Part shown: one piece after another, positions 18,843-33,800 of the stretch | Layout of the letters: every line of letters starts with the position of its first letter | Position numbering within the stretch: position 1 is the stretch's first letter | Source: Anas platyrhynchos | Taxonomy: Eukaryota > Chordata > Aves > Anseriformes > Anatidae | Length of the DNA: 64,000 nucleotides | Assembly: GCF_047663525.1 (NCBI RefSeq) | Contig: NC_092587.1 | Coordinates: forward strand, 42,492,501 to 42,556,500 | Reading direction: 5' to 3' | Position numbers and translations under genes: made by a program | Notes under the pieces: model-generated | The model's input: only the letters and a program-made list of their open reading frames with translations | What the model was told of the DNA's origin: nothing | Database searches by the model: none

Positions 18843-21800
18843 TCACAGCTGGTGGAGGGTTTGCAAAAGCATGTGGCGAGCAAATGAACAGGAGTCAAGA
18901 GCACGGTTTGGTCTGTGGAAAGAAGAGAATTATTTAAAATAGCAAAGTTTAAAAATTGTTTTGTATCAGACACAATTTCAAATGCATTAGGCTTGCACGC
19001 TCCAAAAGCTACATCTTTTCCCCTCAGTTCTCTCTTCTTAAACCACTCCCTGACCTCTACACAGATCACTGCTTCCCATTCAGAGCATGGTGTAGAAAAT
19101 TCTCTCTCCTGTTGCAGAGTCAGGAAGACAGCGTCCAAGAACCAGAATTTATTTCCACGGGTACAAAAATAGGCAGCAGTCTGCTCATCTGTGCAGCGCA
19201 GTGTCTCGTGTTTGGTAGCAGGAAGTGGCTGGGAAAGGAACCCCCACCTTCCCTCCTTGCGATGGAATTTTCCATACATGTTAATCATTTAGGGTGCCCC
19301 AAAATACACAAGACGTGCCTGCTTATATTTGAATATTTTCTCACCAAGTTCTCTGCTACCTTTGATCCGACAGCAACTCAGTCTCTGGAATTTTTTAAGT
19401 CTTCACAAAGAGGCAGTGTAACCTCCTGCTGTCCCTGCCCCTTAAGCCAAGAAACTTGACTGGGCTGCCTCTCACGGCACCTTCGAAACAGCTGCCAGAA
19501 ACTGCAGCCCATGGGCAGAAAGCGCCTGGCATGGAGCGTGCAGTAGTGGAGTCCACCTCAGAGAGAATAAACTGATCCTTGAAACTAGACAAGGGAGCTA
19601 CACGGTCACATCGGGGTAAAGGTGGGGTTAAATCTCCCCAGCATTCCCACCAGCTCCCAGTAACGTACACTCCTGTTTCCATGGGCTAATTGTTCTCCAG
19701 GCATCACAAACTTCTAACCATCTGCACCCACCCATCAGGGAGTTTCCACTAAAGAATCGTAATCCAATGTCTTCAGCTGCTCTGAGAATTAAGAAAAAAA
19801 AAAAAAAACTCCCCTCAAACCAACGCAACCTCTGTCACAAGAGAACAGAGTTGCACATACATTCAGCACTTCCTCCTAAAGAACTGTAGGAAGGCACACG
19901 TGGATTCACAGCTCCCTCTTGTGTCCGAAAAAAGAAAATGAGGACAGACAGCAGAGAAGATGAATACTGCTTACAGAATGTACTGTACCCATGACATTGT
20001 TATTTTTTGAGTAGAGAACACCACCAAACCACCACAAACTGCTGCAAAGAACAGATGAGAACAACTACTCCAGAAGTAAGCCACTTGCAGCAAAAAGCAG
20101 GAGCACTCTAGACTTGGCATCTGTGAGAACCTCCCAGCTCAACAAGTTCACAAGATCTAATTACAACCCTAAAGGAAATACCTAGAAAATATCACAGTAA
20201 TGCGTACCGGCTAACTGCAGCCAACTGACTCATGGGTTTGACAGTGGCGATGTAGATTTGCTGTAGGAATGGAGCCCACGGGAACTCAGCAGATTACTAG
20301 ATTAACCAGAGGTCTCATTTACAGTTCAGATGTCATTTGTTCTGATTCAATTCCAATCAACAACAAGAGGGCACAGGTTAATCAAGAAGCTATTTTAATT
20401 GGACTTTGGCGATCCTGAGCAGGCAAGTGCAAAGGATTTAACAGCTCTTCTCCTTGTTCCCTCAGGGAAAGCATTTTAAGAATTTATAAAACACAAAGGT
20501 ATATTGCTTGTATACACCTACTGTTAGCTTCATTACACTGCACAGGACTAAGTTTCCTTGTGATATCATCACACCCTGTGCAACTTACTTTCCCCCTCCA
20601 CATACAGATGAAAGACATTTATTGGTATTTTGCAGGCCTGGAGCCTTGAACCAGTTTACACACACACACAGGGGGACAGTGTCCATTGCGTGCAGATTTT
20701 TTTCAAAGGTTGCGTAAGCTGAGCTACAAGGCTACTCCAGGCACTGCAATCTGACATAAGCATTAGAAGGGCCAAAAGCAGTGAAGCAGAGCCCCCTTTA
20801 ATGTATTCTCCACTTCAAGGGATTTAAATCCTGTTTGAAATGGTTAGGTCTGATAAGACAGTAAGCAGAACTAGTTTTGATCAAGCTGGCTCTGCATAAT
20901 TAGCACTTGATAAAGAAGTAAGTCATTGTCTTCCTCAGCCTTTTTATTTTAAGGCTGGTATTGGATCCTTATGCTGTAGGTATACATTTGATCAGCAATG
21001 CCACTACTAGCAGCAAAGGAAACAGCAGAAATCCTGTTAGCTGGACAACTCCACATGGCAACTCCTGACGCTTCTTGCTTAAGCGTACAAAGATCAAGCT
21101 GGAGGTGTATTTGTTCAGTTGCTGAAGCACAGGACCATGGGCGGGTACAATGCCTAATTGCTAGTCTGCTCAAGCCAAAGAGGGGACATGAGATGAACTG
21201 TTCCACCCCAGGTGCCTGTAGGGTGGCATTTACACATGTAAACAAGCTAGTTGCATAGTTTTATTTTCCAAAACTCAGAGCAGCTGACTGCTAGACACAC
21301 GCCACTACCATGCATCAGCTTCCACAGCTTCAGCCATACCACCGTCTGCAAAAATTCTTCTTCCCTTTCACAGCAGCCTGCTTCCAATCCTAGCAGAGTT
21401 AAGAAAGGACTGACTGCCAATATTTGACTGTATCCCTCTTGTCCATGTTTTGTACCAACCACAAAGTATTTGATGCCCCCGCCCTTCAGCAGCACAAACT
21501 CTCAAGCTTCTGCATACTCCCACACCATGAAAATCAGGAAGGCTTGAGCCTTGTCCTATAACACCTTAAAAAGCTGTCCTGGCCCCATATGGGGCATTGT
21601 CCATGATGAACCAAATTGCCACCAGATTCCAAATGGATTTCAGATGTCTGCTTTTTTTTTTTTTTGGCTAATTTGACAGTTCTGGACTGTTCCTCCCCTT
21701 GACTGCTGAATAGAAGTATTTATTTTTTCCTCTCTCAAGAACAGTATTATTTGGGGTGTTTCTTCTAATTCAAATGCTAAAGTTCACACTGATTTAATCA

Positions 21801-24800
21801 AGATGATGGATGTGATGGATGGTTCCCACAGCTGTTGGAATTACTATGCTTTACAACATTAAAGAAACTAAAATGGCGTGTGATTCTATACCTGTACTAG
21901 AAGTAATATTAAACAGAAGCAGACAGTTAAGGCAGTTTCTTCAATATCTACACTCTCAATTTAGCTTTCAAAAAAAAACACTAACCCTGCTGCTGTCACA
22001 GTAGCAACATTTTCTTCTAGTAACATACTTGGTCTTTGTGTTTTGTACTGTTCTGATCTGCTAGTCTTCGGTGTTACAGTGTGACCAGTCAGGTAGAGCT
22101 CTACTGGCCCTCCTACTGCTTCAGAGCCAGGTAGCTTGCCTGGCTCATTCCATCAAGATGTGTTGCTCTAAACCTTGCAAACTTCAGTAAGCAAGAGAAA
22201 AGTAGAAACCTATGAAAAAATTAACCCTTTTTTTTCAGAATAGATATTTCATAGGTTCTAACAGAACAGTTGACACGTCAACTATTAACTCCCACTAACT
22301 CCCATGGAGAAGACTGCATTGACAGGTATGATACTCACTTTGTGACAAAAGCTGTGAGAACTGGAGCCAGGGATTTGGGGAAATAATCTTGCTGGACCAT
22401 ATGGTTCAAAGTCATAAGAATACCATAGAGGCTTGGGACAGTTTTGATCTTCTCTTCACTCTGGAAAAAAAAAAAAAAGGATGAGAAGACAAATCAAGCA
22501 TCAGATAATCACTATTTTATCTAATTTACTATAGCTGAGAAAGGCAATGAATCCTCTGTAGAATAAAGTGCTCCCATACTTTGTAGGAAATAAAATTGTA
22601 CAGTGTTCCTCAAGACAAAAGGTAACCAACTCTATAACCTCCCAGCAACAGCATCTGAAATACAGCAGGATCCAGAATATTTTAGTATATATCAATTAGA
22701 TATTAGTCATTAATAGCATCAGCAATGGGGAAAAGGAAGTAACACATTCACAAGTGAAACAGACAAGTCTCAGAGGCTCTATCAAAATGTTCTTCTGTGG
22801 AATTTGACTTGACTTCATCAAGAATTGAGTTGCCTTAATTACACTATTTTTCTCCTGCATTATTCCACAGTTCTTTTTTTTTTTTTAATATCACTTCCAG
22901 TTCTATGTCAGTCTGCCTCCAGAACTTGATGCAGTATCCCCAGAACTGGTTTCACAATTATGAATAAGGCAAAGTTATTGTCATTCCTATTGCTGTTCCC
23001 CTGCTTACATGATAAGCAAGCTCTTCTTGCTCCTAACATGATGCTAACCTACATGCCCCACTTAAGTTGTTTTCATTTATTTCTCCAGTACCATCCCACT
23101 AAAGCCCTCCACTCCGTAAACAGGATCTAGACCTGAATTCCTAGGCATATGACCTTATATTTCATGGTGCTAAGAACAGCTGTTGCTCATGTGCTTCCAC
23201 CTATGTGGGATGAAGTCCTGGAAGCTGCTCCTGCTCCAAATACACCTAACTTATCAACAGTTCTCAGTACCACAGAGGACAAATAACTGATTGGCTGATC
23301 CTCAAGGGCATTACTATCAGTATCACTTCCTGGCCTGCAGAAGTTCTGGAACACAGGTCTGTGTTTTGTGCTTCATGTTATTTTCCATACAGGGTAAGAG
23401 GTAGATGGTAGGCCCCAAAACAAGCGTTCTGCAGAGCAGAAAGCCATCTCAGGTTCTGTAGACCTGAGAACTGGAACACACGTATCCAACACGTCAACAG
23501 CTTTCTGCTCCCTAAACTGAATATTACTGAAAGGAAATCCATAAACCTAATTAAGAGTAGGCTGCTATAACATAAATTATAGATATTCTGCTGTTTAAAA
23601 GTGTCTTGGTCCAAACTTTCATTCTCAGTTTCTAGGACTTCAGAAACATTGACCTCATAGTACAAGTTGGCAAAAGTACTTCTTAGATCTTCAGACAGAA
23701 CCTCTCCCCAAGTCATCCCACTGAAATTAAAGCTACAGGCAGTCTGACACAGTTTGCAGGTTTTCTACTGACCCTTCCACCCTTTCTCATGAGGAAGTTT
23801 ATTCCATATGAAGATGTAGTTGACACTGGTGAGGAGCAAAGACACTCCAAAGGATAAAGTTTAATGCCACCAATCAAACATGAGTAGCTGGGTATTTGTT
23901 TTTCAGTCATGCTACCAGAAGATACTCTAAAGAACCATGCTAATTAAGAATATGTCTAGGACTCTAATGTGCAATATTATTATAGACATCTGTAAGAATC
24001 CACAGTCCAGCAGCACAGACTCTCACATGACCCTCCCTACCTCTAGGGGATGATTGAGATTGCAGAGCACATTAAGCAGAAGAGGTAAAACGAGCTGACA
24101 CCACCTTCATCCTAATGTGATCTTGCAATTTGCAATTTTTGCTGGTCCTGCAGACTTCTATTGTCCCTGGGCATCAGGCATGCACAGGCACCCAGCTGCT
24201 TCCATGGCAACATAATTACCCACAACCCAGCCAGTCTGGTCCTCAACAGCCCAAGCAGACCATAACTTAACTCTTTCCTGCTTCCTCACCTTAAGGAGTC
24301 CCATGTGGATCAAGAGTCTTGTGACAAATGCATCCGAATTAAATGTGGCAGAAGTGAAGGCTTTCCTCATCAAGGCGTCTGAAGGAGAAACAAATGCATT
24401 TTGGTAAACATATGGGACCTCAGGGAATACAAGCTGTTGAAGGACTTCTGGGAGGTAACCTGCCTTAAGAACCTAGTTGTCTCTACAGGACTAGGTAGAG
24501 CCTCTGAAATTCAGACAGGTAAAACCCAGTGCTTTAATATAAGGCCCAATACAAAGACCTACACGGGGAAAAAAAAATAAACCCCACACTGTCAAGTTTC
24601 TGATGCAACGCGACCTCACTCTCATGCACCACTAAACACTCTCAGTGCCTTTGAACTTGCATGCACATGTGCATACATACACAATTAGCTGAAATAGAGC
24701 AGCAAGAGCTAAAGCCTTGAAATTTTAAGGCCAGCAAGATCTCACCTTTCACTAGGAATCAAAAGGAATGAGAGAAGTTGTTCAGTTCCTTTATGGGCTC

Positions 24801-27800
24801 TCTTGGGCCTATATTCTGCTGTTAGCTATGGGCAAACCAGTGCTCTATCCTCTCTTGTCTACAAGGTAGACAAGACACACATCTTGACTTCTGACTGTTC
24901 TGGTGTCTTGGAATGACAGAACCCACTGCAGCAGACTTCAGACAAGGTGTACATCCTGTGCTCCATTTTTTGTTGGAGACAACTCATAACAGGCATCAGA
25001 CAAGGCCAGCACTCGCTCAGTGAAATGCCAACTGGTTAGTTTGGCTGGTTGGACCCATACGCAACTCCAGGGAACTCTATTATATTACTGTTGTATAGAC
25101 AATAGCTAACAGTTTCACCATGTCTATGTATTCCAGATGAATAAATTGCTAATTAAGCACTTGATTTTTTGCAATAAATCAGGCTAAATGGCCTTAAAGG
25201 TAATTGATTTAGTTCTTTTCCACAGTACTGATAGGTAACTCATGTACAGAAAAACTGTAGTACTGGGGGATTTGAAAAAAGATCAAAGACAGTGGTAACT
25301 TGCCCAGGAGTTGTTCAGAATTTACATTTCTAAGTGAGAACATGAAGGGATATTATTAGTCTGTGCAAAAAATCAGACCTAACTGGGTTGTAATATACAG
25401 TGAGGAACAGTCCCTTGCTATATGTCAACCTCTGTGCCTTGTCCCATGTTGTAACGCAAATCTTTGCTTCCTGAAGAGATTAAAGAGATTTCAGACTGGT
25501 AAGAAATGACACTAAATGAGAGGCCTCTCTTTATACTCTCTTAATAAGAAACTGGAAAGCTATTTCCTGCAAAATATTTTTTCAATGAACAGTCCTGAAA
25601 AAATGCTGACCATGGGACACAAAGCTAATGGCTATTGACAGGACAGCATCAAGAAGATGCAGGTAAGGGCAGCAAAGGTCCACTAAGACAGCAACTACAA
25701 GAGACACTCTTCACTAGGCTTTGGAAGCACAAAATCTACTAAGGTCAGAATGAGCTTCTACTTTCACTCTGTACAACAGCATGGCACAACTTGGTACTGT
25801 GTTGTCTGGGGTTTCTTGCTGCCAGGGTCACAAAAATCAAGTGGCCTGGCCCCCAGAGGCCTTCCCTTGCATTGCATCTTGAAGTGGAGAAAGGCCCAGT
25901 CACCTGTTGTTTCCTGCACAGCTGTTTTTACTGGGGCTTCATCTTTGAAGACTGAAGATATCCTTAAGACAGCTGTAACTACTTTCTCTACATCAGATGT
26001 ATCTGTCTGAAAGACAAAGAAAAATAGAAATAAGTCAGGAGTCATTAAGTTAGCTGCTAGCCAGATACAGAAGATAGGTCTCTGCAAGGCAGAGACAAGA
26101 ATTATGGCTTCCAGCTGACTGACATCAGTTGTTTTTTTCTTGGCCATACTACAAAGCATAAGCAACACTATGAAACAAAGTTACTGTGTAGAACCTCTGG
26201 TGCCAGTATAAGCATTAACCACATCAACAGCTTCCTTAATGCTCTTCAGGATCACTGGCAAGAAAATGCAAAGCTAGGACTCAGAAGGTTATCACCTCTG
26301 GGAATTAAATGACGCCAAGAGAGAATCAAGTAGAGCAAAGCACTGTCTCACCAACCTGCTGAGCTATCAGCACAGAACACTTTGGTCCCAGTCGCAGCAG
26401 CTTCTCCGGTGACGGGAAAGCAAGGAACGTGGCAACATCCACAGGGGGAGATGGCACTGGAGTTGAATCCTGAAACAGGCAGAATCCATCTCAAGCTTAC
26501 TCTTAGAAGCAAGTAAATTGGTACAGTACCAAAGGCACTTGTCTGACTCACAAAGGCACATCAGGTCTAGATTTTAGAACTATTTGAAGCTGGAATGAGT
26601 CTAGTTGCAACAGCCACAATATGCTATCATGACTGTATGGCATTGCATATACAAGGTTCCCACCATTTTCTGGAGATGGGGAGACTCTGCCCATGTTTGT
26701 TACAATGGCTGCTCAGCCTTTCCCTCCACACATGTGCACATGGACAGTTTAATTAAACAAGTTTCCAAGACATACATTTTCTTTATTTCCTGCATGTTAT
26801 CCTCCTGCTTGTTACCACAGAGCCAATCCATGCAGGCAGGCATACGAACTCCTGCCAGCACTTCAAGTTCAAACTCACTCTAGATCTCATTTCCTCCTTC
26901 ATTCTCCACCAGGTGAGGAGACTGAAGATAGCTTACCTGTGATTCAATTATCTTCTTAGGAGTCAGTGAGTCCTGTTCTCCCTGTCCTCTCTCCTTAAGC
27001 TGTTGCTGTTCTTCCTCCTCCTCTTCCTCCTCTTCTTCTTCTTCCTCTTCTTCCTCCTCTTCATCATCCTCCTCTTCTCCTTCATCATCACTAAGGTTTG
27101 AGAGTTTACATGTTACATCAATTACATACTTGCAATGCCTATACACTAGAACCCATCTATTTTTTTTCCCCTAAAGGACTAAAAAGCAGCCTCCCCCCCT
27201 CAAGTCTTGCTGCAAGAAGTACATCTCCACCTACAACAGATTATGAGGCCACCTCAGGCTTCAGTCACCCACTTGACAATGATGAGCAAAGAGCCAAGAA
27301 TACGGTCAATAACCAACACCGAGATAATTCCATTGATGGAAATGGGGTATGACGCTTATCCTGCTTCGGGAATCCCTTAACAGTACTCGACACTGCACTC
27401 AAGCCAACGTTCATGTGCAATGTTACAGTTCTTACAGTAAACTAGGAAGGTGAATGAAAATACTAATGAAAATTAATGGAACACTTCTAATTTAAACGCT
27501 GGTGCCCTGCTTACCTCAAAGATCCCAGCACAGATGCCATATTAAAGCCTTCAAGGATCTCCTGCAGTTGCTCACATCCTTCTTCTCCCAGGCAGTTACC
27601 TAGATTTGTGGGGGGAAAGGGAGTAGACTTAAGAGATGCACACAAGTTTGTTCTTGGGGAAATTGTTATTGATTCTTGTCTATCTTATTTCTGAAATTGA
27701 ACAGTTATCAGTCATTTCTACACAACCCCTTGGAGGCAGCAATGCAGAGGCCATTATCAAACAGCTGTTAAACACATTTCAGAGGCATTACACAATGTTT

Positions 27801-30800
27801 GGAGACAGGCAAAAGCCTTAATTATTCAGTATGTCTTTGAGAAACTTCCTGCTAGGTCTATAAGCAGTTCTAGGTCTCAGCAATCCATGGCCCAGCACCA
27901 CTGAAATGCAGAGACCTAAGGTATGAATGGCAAAAAGCCAACAGTGATCAAAGTCTCCTATTCTTCTGCATAGATGCACACCAAGGTTTTTAATTACATT
28001 TCTGAAATATCTGAGATCACATTGAACGATTTAACATTTTACTGAAAAGAGATATGGGTATCAATTCAGTCTTTCTCCCTTACAAGACATACTGAAACTT
28101 TTTACCTTTAATAACTGCCTGAGTTCATGGCATAACAAAGCTTTCAGGATCTAATCGCTTCCTGTCCCTGCGTCATCCAAGTTCAGCTACTCTCACGTTT
28201 CATTTTTTAAATGCTGAAAATTGCAAGACTAGCATAGGTGATACTGTCAACATTCTTCCTAGTGGTTTCTAGTTGGGATCAGACTAGATGTGCTTTTACC
28301 TAGCAAATTTACTTACCATTGAGATCCAGCTTCTCCAGCTCTGCCTTATCTTCAATAGCTTCAGCAACAGTCAGAGCAGCATCTCGTTTGATCTCACAGA
28401 AGGACAAATTCAGCTCCTAAGAAGCAGGAGAACCTTTGTTTACCAAATTCCTGTAAGACCTATTATCCCCATAAGTTTCACATGCTCACAAGCTTTCTGG
28501 AAAGATTCTCATTTGAAGAGGTTCTCAGCAAAAAAAAAAAAAAAAAAAAAAAAATCATTGGAAATAAAACAATAGGTATCTCTGCCTCATATACTTAAGA
28601 GTAGTGTTTTGAGACATACCATCATTAAAAGCAGCACTACTGAAGTTAAGTGGTTAACTAAAAAAGTCACGAAGACCATGCCATTATGAGTACACTACAC
28701 CAGCAAAGCCCTGCTGCCAGTCACATGACTAAGTCAGCATTTACACACCAGCAAGTCTTACTGAAGAATAGTAGCTACTGCACTAGATGAACTGCACATT
28801 TGCCTTTCAACATTTACACTGCACATTAAGACCTTCAAAAGAAGCTACAACTGGTACTACATCTGATAAAGACAGCCAGCATAGGAACAGTGTGGACAGA
28901 TGAGTAAGAGCGCAGTTAATCAACTGCCAAGCACCATCCCCCACCATTCCACACTGAGTTCCATCAGTCCTTTCCTGACATGAGATTTAATATTAACAAA
29001 AGGGAAGTAGTCCTTGAACAGAATGAATCAGCTACTATTGCCTCATACTACTCTCCCTTAACCACTTCTGCTCTGGAAAAAAAAAGGATTTAATTTGTGA
29101 CTGTTCACATAAACACTCCCATTAGAAATCTTACTTAAGTTTTCCTGGGAGATTCAGAAATAAATTCCAGTGGAACCAGAAGAGGCCTGAGCAAAGGATC
29201 ACACACCACAAAGTACCTACGACTTTCTGTACCAGATTCACATACGTAGATAAATGTTAGCACTCAGCCAGATTTTTGTTTCTGACTGTAAGCTTATAAG
29301 AGTAGGAATTGTGTTCAGCATCTGTCCCAGGGCAGTGGTGACCTGTGAGAGGTGTTTCTAGAGATTCTAGTTTACTTATACTACTGACTGGACTTAGGCC
29401 TGTGTAGAATGTTGTCAAATGCCAGTAATGTGCAAATACTGATAGGGAAGGCTATGGTACTGCCAAAAAAAATGAAAACATTTGGATCTTTGATACATAG
29501 AAAGGCAACAGATGTATAAATAATGAAATGATTAAGAGATTACAAGATGTTTATGAGGAGGGATGTTTCAAGTCTGTTCTCGTGACCCTCTGAGATTCTC
29601 AAAGCAGATATTATTTGCATTATCAGGCTTCTTGAACAGCAGCAGCTTCAAAAACATCAAGTGGAGCCTAAGCAGGTCCCTGGTATGCCTCCATGTAGAA
29701 TAGTCTTAGCTGGGTGCGCTAATGCTTCTGACCTACAGGTTATTGCTTTGGTTATGAGCACAGAGCGGCACTGAGTTGAATCCCACCTTAAAATAATCAG
29801 TAGCAGTAGGAGAATGAACGGAAAACCAGGGAACTGGAAACAAGGCATTTTCAAGAGATTTGAAGCTGAAAAGCAGAAGGCAGTACCTTTAATTTATGAA
29901 GCCCTTCTTTAACAGCATCCGCAATAGCAACAGCACCCTTCGAACGCACCAGGCAGTCTCCAAAGTTGATCACTTCAATCTGCCGTAGTGACTTCAAAGT
30001 CTGCAACAGCACAAATTTGAAGGTATAGATATGCAAGTAATCAAGTGTCATATCACTCCTGGAAGGCCAACTTCCCCACCAACCCACCTGTAGATGCTAA
30101 CTAACTGTATCTGAAGAGACCAGGAGGTAAGTGACAAACAAATTAATTGTTCATAACAACCCACCTCTGCCATGGCCACAGCTCCTTTCTCTGTGAAGGT
30201 GTTGTCGTTCAAATTTATAACCCTAAGCAGTGAGTTGATAGCAAAGGCCTGGGCCAGTGCTGTGATGCCAGGATGGTTGATTCCATTCTGTGGCATATGG
30301 ACCTCTTCCAGAGTCCCAATGATCTGGAAAAGGATGCAGATGAATAAAAGACTGTTAGGAGACATACTTCAGCTCAAGAGTATAGCGCTCCACTCTTTAG
30401 GATTTGCTCAGAATTGTTTTCTTGCAACGTAGAAGTCCATTAGCTCTTCTGCACAGAATTATTTATCAGCAATTATACCACAAGTTTAAGTGAAACTGCA
30501 GGCTCACAGCAAGTGTCAGATTAATACAAAGCTGTGATTCCAAGAGTCCTGCTAGCATATCTGTTCTAGGTACCTCAAAGAGTTCCCTATCTGTGGCGTA
30601 ACAACCCTCAGACAGACCAAGAAACATCACTAGATATGATACTTACCTCATTAAGACCTACACTTTCCCCTGAGACAAAAATGTAAGTTGACAGTGTCAG
30701 CTAGAGAAAGCTAAACACCATTTAGAGCCCTCACAGGTTGATCCTGGCAAAATAAACAGGTTTCTTCTGCCAGATGACTGAACAACTAGCCAGAAAAACA

Positions 30801-33800
30801 ACTGGTACCTGATCACCTGTTATTCCTACCACAGTGCCAGATAACCTCCATGAGCACAGAAGGAGAAGCAACAGGACCAACGGTAAATTACTCAGGAGAT
30901 GCCTATTCCTCCCTCAGCTTTACACAGCAGCTAGTTGTGTGTTTGGAAACTTAGGTCACAGAAACATTCAGACAGCCTGCCACTGCCTCCAAGTTGCTGC
31001 AAGCAATGTGCATGTTCTCTTTGACATTAGCACTTAAGCACACCTTGCTCCAACTTGTCACAAAGCTCTGGTTTGGTACTTACCCCAAAAGCTTCAGCCA
31101 GGGCAGTGGCACCATCATTCTCCAGACGATTTCTGCCAGCCACAAATATTTTCAAAGCAAGAGGCTTGCCCTGGGCACTCGATTTCCTGTGACACTCTTT
31201 CAGAGCAGCTGCCAGTATCTACAGGAAGCACAAGTAGTTTATCCTACCTCAACATCTCATTCTGAAGGAATCCAAATGTTTTCTATATCCAGCTCTCATG
31301 CAATACTTCAGACATTGCTGAAATAAACTTGCATCTACAGTAGGGTATACAATAAAAACTGTTACTGAAACACTTGATTCATGAACAGGTAATGCATTGA
31401 GCTATACCTATTAACATTCCATTTGTGAATAGGTAAACATAGAGGGTCTTAGTGATAATGACAATGACAGTCAGTCCTGGTTTTCCTGCTTCATCCAACA
31501 GGCATCCTTCAGTGCTAGGATTAGCAATACTGCTCTCTCACATCCAAGGACATTAGATCTCTTGACATGAAATCTAAGGTTTAGGATAGACCTGTTTTCC
31601 TATCCTAGAATAAGCTCATCTGTTTTTCCATTTCAGGAATTTATCAGTATAAACACAGAGGGAAGGGATCTCGACAGACTGTAGAAGTGAGCCCACAAGA
31701 ATCTCACCAACTGGAAAGGGAAATGCCACGTCCTGGGGAGGAATAGTACTATGCAACAGTATATGCTGGGGGCCAAATAGTGGAAAAATAGCTTGGCAGA
31801 GAAAAACCTGGGAGTCCTGGTGGGAGAGGAGTTGACCATGAGCTAGCAATATGCACTTGCAGCCAAGAAAGCCTACTGGCAGGCTTTGGGAGAAGGTGGT
31901 ATAAAGATGACTGTCAGACACAAACATATCAGATAGATGCAGAGGAAATTCCACTTAAACACAGATAAATGCACACAGCCCCTTTTTATTTTGAGGGTTG
32001 TTAAACACTGGGTTAGGTTATCCAGAGAGTCTGCAAAGTCTCCTTCTTTTGAGATGTTCAAATCCTGACTAGACACAGCCCTGAGCAACCTGTTCCGATT
32101 GCTTGGGACAGGAGAGCTGGACTAGACAATCACTAAAGATCCCTTTCAGCCTCAACCATTCTGTGTAGACAAGTCCTGGCTCTGACCTCATTCCCAATAA
32201 GGAGACAGCCCTTACCTTGCCACCACCAATGCCCATGCCACAGTTATTGAGCTTGAGTTCCTGCAGGGTGTAACACGCAGGGCTCTTCAGCAGCGCCTCA
32301 AAGCCACGCACACCGTCTGGCCCAAAGGCATTGTCACTCAGGTCAAGCTCCACCAGCTGGGCTCCAGCAGTGATGAGCGCGTCCCCCAAAGAGATCTGCA
32401 AGGAAACAGATGGTGGGGGTGGGAGGGAGGGAGCGGATTGACTCGTCCTGACAGCAGCACTGCAGCAGTAAGGTGAGCCAGTGATGCTGCAAAAAAATTC
32501 CACTTTGAAGACATTCTGCAAAGCTGCATGGGGAAATAAAACTTCACAGCTAAAGCCAGAGCAGGAGCTCTGCAAATGAAGCTGAAGATAACTGCAAGGC
32601 AGTCATCAAGAAGTATCCCATCTCTTTAGGTCAAATACACATTTTTCAAAGCGAGTTGCCCCTCTACGCTGCTTAAAGAAGTATTTTAACATTCCGTTAA
32701 GTGCCTCATGTTCTTGCTCCACAGAGCTCAAAGCTCAGGGGTTGAGCTCCGTAATGCTCTTGGAAGAAACAGCCATATGGTTTTATTTAGAAAGCTTAGC
32801 TCCCATACTGCCTATCAGATCATGAAGATATCTTCCCCAGGGACAAGCTTCTTCACTGATAGAGAACTGCATTTAGCCTTTTATCAGCTCTTCCCCACCT
32901 TATACAGAAGCAGAGAAAAAAATCGCTTATGTATTCTGAGACACTTAGTGTTAACAGGATAGAGAAAAACTCTGTGCTAACAAAGTCTCAAAAGCATACT
33001 CCCACAAAAAACATGACAGGTGAGAAAAGTTATATTAGTCAGAAGTCTCAGATCTAGTTTTTACTTACCAAAGCAGGAGGGATCTCAGATCTTAGCCTCC
33101 CAGTGAACATGTCACTCCAATGACACCTCTAAAATAAGAAACATACAGATGGAAACCATTAAAAATATGTAGGACAACACAGTTGTACAGAGGTTTACAC
33201 ATATAAGCTGCATTACATCACCCTGAACACCTTAATTTTGTCTGCCTTCCTCCGAGCTTGTCATTTGGTTGTGCTAAGGAGCTATGAGAACTGATGTTAC
33301 AATTACTTCTCTTAGAAGGACGTAAAGCCACCAAAATGCATATTGTAAATAACATTATACAAGGATTGTTGCTTGCATTTGAGCTGGAATTCTCTTCCGC
33401 TGAGAAAATTACCAAAGGAAAAAACAGCAGGAAACTGAAGGATACATTAGGAACGTAGAGTTTACTAAGGTACGTGGCTCAACAAGCTGGACTTACTTGA
33501 AAAGCCACACTTGGGTGATTAACGTGAATCAGTGTTTCATATTCCTCTCCTACAAAGAACAGCGCCTCTAGCAGCACAGCATCCTCCTAACTTTAGGCTA
33601 GGACAGTAGTGGGGAAACATAGCTTTAACACCAAAAAACGTCCTGGTGCATTTCCTCCATTATTTCTTCATTATTCAGGTATTATATGAAGCCTTGCTGT
33701 CCAAAATATCTGAGCCAGCTTTTCCATTAGAACTTGAGTTTTGTTGCCACAGGTCTTTGTGAATAAGATCTGTAGATGCTGCCTCTGCAAAGAGACTCTT

